This document shows, one piece after another, positions 44,785 to 56,336 of a DNA stretch of 64,000 nucleotides (position 1 is the first letter of the stretch; every line of letters starts with the position of its first letter). Under the pieces are notes generated by a model. The model did not search any database. It was given only the letters and a program-made list of their open reading frames with translations, and was not told the origin of the DNA. The translations under genes were made by a program, and so were the position numbers. The stretch comes from Parascedosporium putredinis (Eukaryota > Ascomycota > Sordariomycetes > Microascales > Microascaceae), in assembly GCA_949357655.1 (NCBI GenBank), contig CASHTG010000007.1, positions 682,001-746,000 on the forward strand, written 5' to 3'.

Positions 44785-47295
44785 CTAAATTAGGCAAACA
44801 GACTTATGCTCAGCAGGCACAAATGGGGGATCGACCAAAACCCCTCCCATGCTCCCAGCGATATCCGCAACACCAACTCTTCTGTAAACCTCCTCGCCGT
44901 TATCGCCCTGGCCCGGTTCTCGCATGAGGATAAGCCCGGTAGGATACATTTCGGTATTGATGTGGAGATAGGCAAACTCTCGAGCGGATTTGACAATGTC
45001 ATGCTGATCGTCCAAGTCTAGCTGGCCATGGGCGAAAACTAGACCGTCGTCGGTGCCATCAGCCTCGCCGACGACCAGGTCGTAGGGGTACGCGGCGCGC
45101 ATCTGCATCTCGTCAGGGTCCGAGGTGTCCAGGGCCCTGAGCCCCTCGAGCTTCTTGAGGAAGCCCTTGGCGTAGAGCTGCAGCGGGTCAGAGTCGACGC
45201 CCGGTGCGGGGATCGCCGCGTCGCCGACGATGGCGAGGGGCTGGAAGGCGAGCTTGGGCTTGCGCAAGGCCTTGGGGAGCTCGTAGTCGGTGGTGGCGGT
45301 GGGGAACTCGATAGGCGCGTGGACGCTACCCCACGACCAGGAAGGCGGGGGCGAGTGGCCGCCGCGGACGCGGACGCGGACGCGCGTGGAGTCAGGGATA
45401 GGGGCCCAGAGGAGGGAGGCGGCGAGGTTTCGCTGAAACAGGCCGGCGCGGGCGACGTAGACGTCGGCGATGGTACCCTCGCGGTCGGAGGCCGGGTTGG
45501 ACATGAGGAGGAGGCGGGCGGCGGGGTCAGCGATGGCCTTGGCGGCGAATTCTTCGAGCAGGGTCTGGTGGGTGAGATAGGTGTAGGCGCGCATGCGGTC
45601 CTTGGTCTCGTCGTCGGCGGTGGCGGCGTCCTGGGCGGAGCGGGCCCAGAGGGGACATATGCGGCCGAGGACGGATTCGGAGCCGATGGTTTCGGAGCGG
45701 AGGCCCCATCGGCACTCGAAGAAGATGTCGGGCCCGCCGCCGGACGGTCGTTGCCGCCGGATGGCGGCGGGGGAGGAGGGGAAGTAGATGAGGCGGGTGG
45801 AGTGGATGCGTTGGAGGAGGTTTCGGGCGGAGAGGGCCCATGGGGAGGATTCTACGGCGAGGTCGCGCGGGGACTTGTCGGGCGATGCGGGGAGGGGGAG
45901 GGGGCGAGGATGAGGGTGGCGGTGGGGGAGTAGGAGAGTTTGGTGGCGGGGGTTTGTGCGGTGTCGCGGATCAGGAAGCCTGATTCGGTGGTGGTGACTC
46001 CGGTGCTGGTTTTGGTGGAAAGAAGAAAGAACAGGGGTGTGATTTTAGGATTGGATTCAAGAGCGGTATAAAGGGGAGGGGGACTTACGCGGCGAGAGTG
46101 ACCTTGGCGTGGTGGAAGGTTTTGTAGAGGAGGCCGTCCTCCTTGAACCGGTCCTCGGCGGAATCCTGAAGGACGCAGAGCCGGTCGATCCAGAGGTACC
46201 TCAGCCCGAGGGCGCGGCACACGGCCACGGCGTCGGCAAAGGCGCGGGGCAGCGTGGCGACGTCGACGCCCTCGTCGCGGAACTCGTCGAGGTTGGATTC
46301 CTCGGCCTGCACGGAGCAGTAGACGTCCTTGTCGTCGGCCCAGGCGTACGATAGCGCGGCGTACTCGACGGTCTCGGCGGGCGACTCGACGAGGCGGAGG
46401 GGCGCGTAGGCAGTGGGGGTGTCGCCGCTGGAAAGGTCGAGGAGGCGGGTCGGGGACCAGCGGGAGAAGGGTTCGCAGGATTCGGCGCACGAGGTTTGGC
46501 AGGAGGAGATCCAGTCTTTCATGAGGGCGATGTTTCGGTCGCTGAGGGTCGTTGGGGAGGGGAGGCGTCTTTGGGCGGCGGGGATGGGGAATCGGTGTCT
46601 GCGACGTGTTGTTGTTAGGGGTTTTCTTTTCTTCGTCGGGGGTAGGGATAGAACTTGCCGACGGAGTCGAAGACGTCAAATGCGTAGGTCCTACTGACCT
46701 CGACATCTTCCTCCTCCTCCTCCTCTTCCCCTTCCTCATCCTCCCCTTTGTCTCCACCCGCATCGACCTTGTCCGGCCTCTTCCACACCGAAGTAACATC
46801 CACCATCAACCTAAGAACATTCCCGTCCTGCTGCTCCTCCGCGCCCGTCGTCTCGTAGCGAAACAGCTTAAGCCCGCCCTGCTCCGCCGAGAAGGACGCA
46901 AACTCGAAGCGCGCGTTCCCGAGCGTCACGCGCCCGTCCCACTCGCGCTCGAGAAGGACGCGCAGGTCCGGATCGCCCTCGTCGACCTCGGAGCCCCAGC
47001 GCTGCGCGGGCTGCGAAGGAGACCCCATGTCGAGATGAGCGTGGACCGCAGCAGCGCGCAGAAGCCGCACCCGGCGGCCGCCGAGGCCGAGAGAGAGGGA
47101 ACGAGGGAAAGGTGTCGGCCAGCGCGTACGTCGTCGCGATCCCGGCATAGGTGACGGCCGTGCGGTCCGGGATGAGGGTCGCGCAGGCGGCGCATGGGGA
47201 AGTGGGGGCCGAGGAGGAGATGTTGGAGAGATTGTTAGGAGGGGGATGGGGCGGAGGAAGTTTCTGTAAGTGAGCTTGGGAGTAGATTCCGCCAT
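44785..47295 (-). CDS. HET-domain (heterokaryon incompatibility) protein
   Basis: The ATG at 47295 begins MAESTPKLTYRNF. An N-terminal Cys-containing region (CAAC, GCGFCALLRS in the bridged frame) resembles the usual start of HET proteins. A very acidic insert follows, with a seven-Glu run near 46720. The HET domain is clear: YAALSYAWADD, LPRAFADAVAVCRALGLRYLWIDRLCVLQDS, and FHHAKVTLAA, split by an intron at 46006-46088. After it come ESGFLIRDT, FECRWGLRSETIG, PSWSWGSVHAP and a C-terminal domain ending KSVCLI. About 800 residues. Frame slips near 47170, 45890 and 45600 are bridged, and the junction near 46540-46640 is uncertain, perhaps an intron with a GC donor. HET proteins execute cell death after fusion of unlike hyphae. 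Confidence 0.83.
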
Positions 47296-48239
47296 TTTTC
47301 TACACTCGACTACCGTTTCGCTTTTTTAGTATCCCTCTCTTGATGTTTTTTATTTCTTTATTCGCAGCGCTCTCCCTTGACTTCGCGTGGAGGGGCAATG
47401 AATAAAAAAACTTGTTCATGGAGGAGGAGGACGAAACGCCCTTGTAAGAATTTCAGCCGCATTCCAAGACGCGCCCAACGAGCGGGGAGGGGTGAAGGGG
47501 GCCGTTTGAGCTTGCTGGTTTATACCGAATTTAGAGGCATGGCCAGTTTTAGCTTGAAAATTATCTTTTTAGTGAGTGTCTAAGCGGCGCAGTGGTGCAA
47601 TCAGTCCCAGAACCGGCTCCAATATTGGCAACAAGGCAAGATTCGCTCTTGAGCTCCAAGGTGGTGGTGGGACCCCTACGAGCTTCGACATTGGGCTATG
47701 GGTTCATGCGTGGGTGGGAGTCTGGATTGGTATCTCAAGCTGCCAAGTACCTTCCCCTCTTCAAATCTAGTCCCGTATCTTCAGCTCCATGGGCGAGGCT
47801 CACGATGGGGTTAAGCTTATTTAGGCGCATCTTTTATTGGACACGCGGGGTATCCAGATGCCCAGAACGGCAGTATTGGATCTAGATCCTATTCAGTCTC
47901 GGGGCTGAGACTGCACTAACACCATTATTGAGTCCCCGCTTTGATCGGCGCTGCTTGGCCTCCTTTGTCCAATTGTAGCACATATCGACAGCGTCAATGA
48001 TGGAAGTCCATGGCTCCCGGCACAGTGTCGTGAAGATAATGAATCATGATAAAAGTATAGGAAAATGAAAATAAGAACATGAATGCCATGTACATGATGA
48101 AGAAATATGTGTCTCTGTCCAAAATATGCCACCCCATCACATATATACACCTAGAAATTTGGTCTCTTTTTCTTCTTCTTTTTTTCTCCTTCACTCGCCC
48201 CATAGTAGGGTAAATAGCGAGTACCTAGAAGTGAGAAGC
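47296..48239. other. intergenic
   Basis: Between the HET gene start and the beta-glucosidase stop, both on minus. It should hold the HET promoter. Only short open frames are present, and no recognisable RNA gene. Confidence 0.45.
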
Positions 48240-50652
48240 TTACGCAACGGTAAAAGTACCATCGAGCTTAAGATCCCTGCTCGACGCGCCGACGGAAATC
48301 TTGAACTCGCCAGCGGGAACAATCCACTCCTGCGCACCAACGTCCCAGTAGCTAATGTCCCTCCTGCGGATGTTGAAGGTGGCGGTGTCGGACGCGCCGG
48401 CGGCGAGCTTGAGCTTCTGGAAGCCGCGGAGCTGGCGGGGCGGGGTCTCGGGCGCGGACTCAGGGTAGCTCACGTAGAGCTGGGCAATCTCGGCGCCGTC
48501 GACCTCGCCCGAGTTGGTAATGGTGGCGGTCACGGTGGCGACGGTCTCGAAGAGATCCTCGCGGCCACCGGGCTTGCGGGTGCCGGTCGCGGGACCGGAG
48601 GTGGCGGAAGAGTCCACAGTAATGTCGGAATATTCGTAGGTGGTGTACGCTATTGGGAACTAGTTAGCTTTCTGATTCCCTTGAGTGGGGTGAACAAGCA
48701 AAAAGAAAAAGTGTAAAGTGTAACGTCTAAAACTTACAAAGACCAAAACCAAACTCGTAGCGAGGCTCAATCGCCTCCTTGTCGAAGTGGCGGTAGTCGA
48801 TGTAGAGACCCTCCCTGAAGTTGTCGTCGCCGTCAACGATAGCCGCGCCCCAATCCTCGGCGCGCTTGCCAATGGTGTAGGGGAGCTTTCCGTTGGGGTT
48901 AGTGTCGCCAAAGAGCACGTCGACGAGAGCGTTGCCGTTCTCCTGTCCGGGAAGACCCGCCCACACGATACCCTTGACGCCGGTGTTTTGGAGGATGGAC
49001 TCGAGGAGGATAGGGCCGACGGAGTGGACGACGACGATGGTGTTGGGGTTGGCGGCGGCGACCTGCTGGACGAGGCGGTTACCGTCGTGCCACGGGTCGA
49101 GATGGTTCCTGTCCCCACCGTGGCCGTCGACCTCGATGTAGCCCTCGCCAGAGTCCGAGGTGACGAAGACAAAGGCGATATCAGCGCCCTGGGCAGCCTG
49201 GGCACCCGCGCCACCGTCGTCCGACGGGCTGTGCGAGACCTGGATGCCGTCCTTGTCAGCGCGGGCCTTGATGGCGTCATGGGGGCCACGAGGTAGGTCA
49301 AGTCGACGGTGCCGGAGCCCCAGCCCATGGCGAGGGCGCCCTTGTTGCATCCGCGGTCGGGGCACGCGTTGAGGCCGTCGGGGTTGACGACGGTGGACGA
49401 GCCAATGACGGCGATCTTGGCGGGCTTCTTGAGGGGCAGGAGGTTGTCGTCGTTCTTGAGGAGGACGATGCCGTCACGCGCGACCGCGCGGGCGTTCTCC
49501 TTGTGGTTGCCCTGCACGTTGGCGTTGAGGTTGACGGCGGGGAAGCCGGTGTCCTGGCCGGTGTAGTACCAGGCGGCGAGGATGCGGCGGACCATGTCGT
49601 CGAGGCGCGCGCCCGAGACCTGGTTCTGGCCGAGGGCGCCCTGGAGCTGGGGGCCCCAGAGGACGTTGTTGCCGTCGTAGTCGCTGCCGGGCATGGTCAT
49701 GTCCATGCCGGTGTTGGCGGCCTGGGCGGTGCTGTGCTGCGCGTTCCAGTCGGACACGACGTAGCCGGGGAACGCGAGCTCCTCCTTGAGCAGCTTGTTC
49801 ATGATGCCCTCGGACTCGCACGCCCAGGTGCCGTTGACCTTGTTGTACGAGCACATGGCCGACGCGACGTTGGCCTTGACGCAGTCGGCGAACGGCCAGA
49901 GGTACAGCTCGTGCATGGTGCGGTCGTCCACGTTGGAGCTCATCGTCTCGCGGTTCTTCTCTTGCTCGTTGAGGATGTAGTGCTTGGCGCACGCCTGCAC
50001 GCCGGCGCCCTGGATGCCCTCAATCGTCTCCATGGACGCGATACCAGTCAGGTACGGGTCCGGGCCGAACGCTTCCCAGTTGCGCCCGGCGTGGGGATCT
50101 TGCCGAGCGCGCCGGCGACGGGGCCCAGGAGCACGTGCACGCCGATACCCCGCGCCTCTTCGCCCATGTACTGGCCGCGCTGGCGGATCAGCTCGACGTC
50201 CCACGTCGAGGCGGCCTGGATGGAGGGAGCAAAAGCCGTGACGCTCTTGGCGTGGCGGAGGCCGAGGGGGCCGTCCTGCAGGCAGAGCGAAGGGTAGTTG
50301 ATGCCCGGCGCGGAGCCGGTGTTGCCGACGCAAGCACCCTTGCCCCAGCCTACGCCGGTCACGAGGCCAATCTTCTCGCCCTGGTTCAGACGCGCGAGCG
50401 CCGTGTTGGCCTTTTCATACGCGGCGGCCCATTTCTCGTCAGCTGGCGTGGCTGTTGTTCAACTTTGTCAGCTTCCATAGGTTTGTAAGTTGACTATAAA
50501 GCCACCTGATTCCAGGGGCACCTCTCATTTTCTTTTCCTCTTCTCTTTGCGCTAGGGGCGGGAAACAAAAGCAGGGGCTTACTTTGAGCTTGGCCAAGCT
50601 GACCAAACACCGCGGCCGCCGCCACGATAGTGGTGAGAATGTTGGAGAACAT
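48240..50652 (-). CDS. bgl1: secreted GH3 beta-glucosidase (Cel3A/BGL1 type)
   Basis: The enzyme hydrolyses cellobiose and other beta-glucosides outside the cell. Exon 1 (50652-50583) encodes a signal peptide (MFSNILTTIVAAAAVFGQL, cleavage near GQAQ). Exon 2 (50451-48738) carries the GH3 barrel: GVGWGKGACVGNTG, LCLQDGPLGLR, GRNWEAFGPDPYL, CAKHYILNEQE, and the catalytic nucleophile Asp in VVSDW. The GH3-C domain includes GEGYIEVDGHGGDR with the expected acid/base Glu. Exon 3 (48649-48240) has YTTYEYSD and the fibronectin-III-like end (RQLRGFQKL, ISVGASSRDLKL). The splice restores FGFGLSYTTY. At about 731 residues it matches Trichoderma Cel3A. One C is missing on the coding strand in each of two runs (50093-50096 and 49281-49285). 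Confidence 0.93.
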
Positions 50653-51490
50653 CCTTGCCCGATAATCGCTCTACCGCCGATATACGGGTGGGGAAGAGGA
50701 AGCAAACCGGGGAAATACGCAGGCAGAGGACAATGCACGCAACAACGCTTGACCTAGATCAAGTCTTTCTCTTGACCGCTTGTGGGAGTAATCAACCAAG
50801 CGACGAGGAAGGGGGAAAGAAAGGAACAAGGTGAGGGGGATGGGGAAGCCCTTAAGAGGGGAGATGGCCAGGGCGATGGAGTATGTAGTAGTGGGGATAC
50901 TACATGCCCTCGCCCATCTATATACCCGGATCGGGAGAGAGCTGAGCAATGAAAGTGAGGGCCATGATGAGCCAAGGCGGCTCGATAGCACCAAAAGGAC
51001 CTCGTCTGATCCTGGCAAGGAACCTTGCGCGCAAGGTTCGGGCGTCGCAGCAAGCCCAATGGGTGGACTTTTCTCGAGCGTGGAAGCGTAGCAAAGAAGG
51101 CCAAGCTGGCGGGGAGGGGGTGGTAAGGCAAGGTAAGGAGGGGGCCGCCCGAGTCGGCCGGCGAAAGAAAAAAATGTAACGTCTGAAAGGTAGAAGAGCC
51201 GTCCGCTCCAAAGGGCAGATGAACCCAAGACGGGACGAGGGAGCTGCTTGCTTGCATCTTCTCCACTGTCACTTAACTTCCGTAATGAAAGAGACGGGGT
51301 AGCGAACCCCCAATGGAAGGCTGGGGACAGCAATACCGGATCTTGTTAACTCGCGGCGTATATACTATAACGGACCCTCCACCCCCTCTACTCCACTAAG
51401 ACCGGGGGAGCAAAACAGGCTCTTCAAGAGAAAACGAGCCGGTACCTGACATCAGGGTGGGGTGACTGGGGAACCCAGTTACGAATGAAC
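50653..51490 (-). promoter_or_regulatory. beta-glucosidase promoter with TATA box and CreA-type sites
   Basis: A TATATA box lies at 50919-50924 in a TATA-poor surrounding, and several matches to the CreA/Cre1 consensus SYGGRG are seen on plus (GTGGGG at 50891-50896, GCGGGG at 51109-51114, CTGGGG at 51321-51326). Carbon-catabolite repression of a cellulase-type gene fits these sites, but such six-base motifs occur often by chance. Confidence 0.35.
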
Positions 51491-54400
51491 GTCGATTGAT
51501 CGGCCTTGGGTTGACGATTCACCCGTGGAGAGAATACTACTTGTACGCGTTCGTGTAGGTGGGCGGCCCCGGAACCCGCACCGTGGGTGGCACGTCGCCC
51601 TCTCCCTTCTATGGGAGCGGGACTGGGGATTTTCGGCGCGATACCACTCTACTCTTGTCAGGAAACCCTAGTGGTTACGGCAAGCGGACGAGAGTGTAGA
51701 CAAAAATGCCCCATGAGATGTCCTCGAGAGAAACTTGGAGAAAAATAGCAGAAAAAGAAGGAGAACGAGAAGAAAAGAAAAAGAGGAACCAAAGAACGCG
51801 GGAGCTGCTCGTCCGTGATACTTCTTGAGGGCCGCATTCAAGCCATCTTCTCGCCTTGTTGGCTTTTTTCCCTCCCTTTTTCTTTCCTTTTTCAGACAAT
51901 TGAGGCCAAGAAACCAAACATATGAAGGGGCCGAGCAAGTGATATCGCATAGATTACGGGTACAAGATTTCCAGGCTTGGCTCGCCCCCAGCAAGCAATA
52001 AGTGGTTCACAGCTTTTACTGATTGATGTGGCGCGGGGAAAGTCTCCGATGGAGGAGGGTGTCCATGGCCCTGGCAGCCCCATGGAACACAGCAGGCCAA
52101 ACAATTGAGAAAAGAAAAAAAAGTAGGCAGGCGGGAATACAAGGACGGTGGACCAGGCGGGAGGAAAGCCTCCAGGCTGGGCATCACGCTGTGATTCGGC
52201 AAAAATCGTCAAAATAAAGAGAGCATGAAGAAAGAAAGACTAAAAAAAAAGAAAAAGACGGGCACATGTCCGCGCTTCAATGGCGGGCCGCATTGCCAAC
52301 AGATTAATTAATCAATCAATCTCACAGAGCAGAATACTACAGCGGAAGGCCGACTCTACCCCGCAAAAGCTGGCCGGGAGATTGGGGGAAGGATATTTGC
52401 CAGAGTGGCCCACGTTCTCGTTTCGGATTCCGCAAGTCTTCCATCTCGGCGTCCATGTGGGGTGGAAATGCAAAAGACATTCCGGCCGCACGAGAGAGAA
52501 AACAAGATCCGAGAACATCAACACGTCCAAGGCTCGGGCAGGGACGAGCCATTTTGGCGGTGACGCCGGGCGCCAACTGTCTCGGCCATTTTCTCAGCGT
52601 GGGTACGTGATGGTCAATCACTCGGACGTGTCCAGCGATCTTATATATCCCACGAATGGCGAAGAGCTTGGCGTCACCCCGTCTTCCCCGAAGGGGAGCA
52701 TCTCGATATGCTTTTCAATGAAGATCTTTACCTTTTCGTAGAGGCCTAACGACATAGCGCGCCAGTACCACTCGGCGATCTTTTTAAGATCTGTTCCCTG
52801 CAGGCGGCATCTGTCGCTAGTCAAGGCCCTTGAATATGCTCACGTCATGGCAAATGAGCCGCCTGCGAGTCTAACGGAGCGCCAGGCACGCTGTCCCCGT
52901 GACTGAGGGGTTCGAGAGGGGGACAAAACGGGTGGTGGGAGCGCCGTAGTGCTGCTAAATTGATAGCCGGACCCCATTCTGGTTCGCTTCCGGATTAGGG
53001 CAGCCAACTCATCTGATGATTGAGGGAGGGCATGAAGATTGGGGGCACATGATGAAATATATTACATCCAAGTCGGAGTCGTGGCCCAGAGTTGGAGTTG
53101 CGGCGAGATGTGGGGACCAGTCCTGCATCTCCAACCGTCACGGCAGAAGGGATCAATCGATTAGTCAGGTTCAGTGCAGTCGGACAGCCTCTCTCATGCC
53201 TCTTTCAAACTCACGTGAATTGAATACCGATCGATCTCTCACTTCCATCGGATCGGAGCCGCGTCAGGACGCGCACTATCATTGGCTTGGGATCGTCCGG
53301 TGGCCAATCGACAGGAGGCGGATTGATCAGTGATGAAGAGGGGCCGTGGCCGTCTTATACCTATAGATGATAGAACTACGAAAGCAACGAGGCAGCGCAC
53401 AATTGCCTACATTTCCGTTGTCCTTGAAGGGCGCCTGTATTTCTTGTCTGTTGCTCTGATTTGGGGACCTCACAATGTGGAGATTTCGACTTTCGTGACG
53501 CAGTTTCCACTCTTGGAAGTAAATTCGTTCTTGACTGTGAATATTGACATACTTTGCCATGATTCCGGGGCTTCGCTCGGCTTGACGCCTAAAAATCATC
53601 TCGAAAGCAACCTAGTTGCCGAGGTATCTTCTCGCTCAGGACCGTCTTTTCCCTGTCAGCTCCGTTCGACAGAGATCAGTATCTGGGAAAGCTGGCGTCC
53701 AGCGCTTGGCCGTTCTTTAGGCAACTAGTCCTCCAGGCAGCTAGTGTCTTTCCTTTAGTCCCACTGGGTAGCTGTGCCGCTGGCGAAGTTCAGGAGCCAA
53801 TTGGGGTGCCCTCAGCTGGCCAAGTGAGTCCAGCCAAAGTCAGCGAGAGGCGAGATGGATTTGTTCGTCTCTGCTAAATTTCCGGATGCCCTGAAGTTAG
53901 AGATAGTCGACGCTACCCCTACATCCTCCAGCACCGTTATCTGAAAGGCCAGTCGTAGACGGCAGTCAGAAATATCGAATCAAAACCGGTCAACAAGTCG
54001 GCGGAGGGCGAGTTGAGCCAGCATTTCGCCCGGCCCCCGACTCGGCCGACTGCTGGCCCGAGATGAATCAAAGTGGATGGGGCCAACACAACAAAGCAAC
54101 GGTTTTAGGTCCCCAACTAAAAAGCAAAATCATGGATGGGGCGCATCGCGCATAAGTAGACTGAACGTCCATTCGCGCCTAGTGTGCGGTGGGTCACCCA
54201 CCTTGCCTTTAAACGACATATGTCTCGATAAGCTCTCTAGTGCTAGCATTCGGGGTTTCCTCCACTTGTCCCGCCTTTGATTGCCTGATTCGGAGAGACA
54301 AGAAGGTGTTAAATGTGGCTTGCGTCACCTGGTTTCGGGCATAAAGGAGGAACAAAGTAGACGTCGAATTGTTTTTCTTTTAAAAAGGAAAGAACGAGGA

Positions 54401-56336
54401 AAGAGGAAAGAGGAAAGAGGAAAGAGGAAAGAGGAAAGAGGAAAGAGGAAAGAGGAAAGAGGAAAAAAGTCCGACTTGACGTACTTCATCGTCGCATGCT
54501 ACCTTCCCATAGGGAAAGACAAGCGAGTTAGTGTCAGTCTCAGGCGGCAGGTGATGAGATGAAAGCCCATACGTCCTTCCTTCGAAAGTAAATTGACCCA
54601 TCAGCGATGCGGAAGCAACCACCGGCGAACTACTTCTGATCGACTGGGCTTGGGCACCACAAAGAACACAACATAGAACGTTTACACTGCTTCGAGGGCG
54701 GTTTGCGGTCATCTTGACATCATGGGCTGATTCTCGAGTCGGCGCGGCAATGATATTGTCTAGTCCCAACGCGTCTGCTGGTGACGCTCACTTGGTTTGC
54801 TTGAATTCGATCACGTCAAGCACGGGCCTCACATCATCGGTCGGCTCAGCGGTGTTTAGAGTCAATTCGGGTCTCCTGCACGGTGACAAGCTCACAGTTA
54901 AACCCGATCGCGCGGTATGAATAGGCTCGTATTTGTCCTAATGGAATCAAGCTTCGCTAAGTTGATTGGCGTTCCTATGGCAAGGGGAGGAGCAACCCAC
55001 CCCCGGCGACTGACCAGATCCTATCATCACGTTTTCTTATCTTGTGAGTCTGGCAGCAGCCAACATGACAGCCCCTTCAACTCTTGCACCCCCGCACCCC
55101 CGCCCGTCCCCCTCTACCCTCCTTGCCCTCCATGCCCTCCATGCGCATTCCTTTCTCCGAGGGTTCTGCCCTCGAGTGTGACCTACCTAGCCTATCGTTT
55201 TCTGTGTCCTGCCGTTGCCCCATGTGTGAGCAGCTGCAACTTTAGATTGGGCAGGGGGATGGGAGGGGGAGGGGAAAGGGGAAGGCGGTAACTCGCAGAC
55301 CAACGAGCCCCAGTTTGAACAATCACCGTTTCCTCTGTAGCCTCAGCCCGAAGACGACGGCCCAAACCCCTCTTTATCTAGGCTCTTTGGTCTGCTACAT
55401 GTCTCTAGGGCTTTCATCACTCGACCGAGAGACGCAATCAAGAGGAGGGGAGGACTAGCAGCGCATGAAGCTGGAAGAGGACAAGACGGCTCGCAGCGGT
55501 TTGCTTTTTCCCTTCTACCCGTCAACTATATTCAAGCCAAAAAACCAAAAAGAAAAAGGAAAAAAAACAGTGATGGATCTAGTGGAACCCCTATTAGTAC
55601 TCGCGTCAGCCCGGAGCCCGGAAATAACATTACTGTTGGCGGGATGTTTTTTAACCTTTGGCTCTTTTTGCCCCCTAAGCACATACAATTTGTGTAGGCT
55701 GTTGCGGTAGATTTGACCTCCCCGTTGCGCTGGGTCCGCTTGACGCATGGGCGACTGACGTCATCAAGACGGGAAAAATTGGCTGAAAGGGCTGAACAAA
55801 GCCAGCCACCAGCCAAACGCGCGCGCATGGGGTGGACGTCCCCTCGGTCGGACAGTGACACTGTCTCGTCCTTGTCCTCTCCTCGCGTGGCCCCCCTTCC
55901 TAACCCGAAAAAATAACGGTATGCCAGAATATACCAGGCACTGCATCGCCGCATCTTCAACCCTCCTCAATCAATCTCACCCTCATATCGCGACTTCTTC
56001 TCCCCCTCCCCCGCCTTCGCCCACCCCCTCCTTTCGCTCTTGGCGACCGGCGCCAGACAAAGGTCATCGCACATCGCTTTACATTTTACACATATAAACA
56101 CTAGGCACGGGCACTGATTTCTCTATACTATTTCCCCTGGTGCGACTTGTGTGCTACCCCACGACCTTCTCTGGTCGTCCGCCTTACTCTCAGCTGAAAA
56201 ATCCTTTGTCCTTCACCCCCTCTTCTTCCCCTCACCCCCTTCTCTTTATCTTCTTTTCCCCTCCTTTCTTCCTCTTCCTCTTCCTTCCTTTCCCTTCAGC
56301 CTCTTCTTGCCGCCCGCCGACCACATCCCCCATTCA
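51491..56336. other. gene-poor interval
   Basis: Nearly 5 kb without a recognisable gene. Open frames are short and mostly low in complexity. The block contains a 7-bp tandem repeat at 54396-54465, and from about 56110 a C/T-rich leader of the histidine kinase. I see no transposon similarity. Confidence 0.45.
54396..54465. repeat. GAGGAAA tandem repeat (about 10 units)
   Basis: Ten head-to-tail, essentially perfect 7-bp GAGGAAA units in intergenic DNA, followed by an A/G-rich stretch. As 7 is not a multiple of 3 the repeat shifts frame each unit, which argues against coding. Likely length-variable. Confidence 0.95.

Noticed and set aside
50671..51333. 220-codon minus-strand open frame upstream of the beta-glucosidase
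   Set aside because: It overlaps the promoter with the TATA box and has no domain character.
54281..54562. Open frame with KRKEERG repeats as a protein
   Set aside because: It is the translation of the GAGGAAA minisatellite; nothing outside the repeat looks coding.
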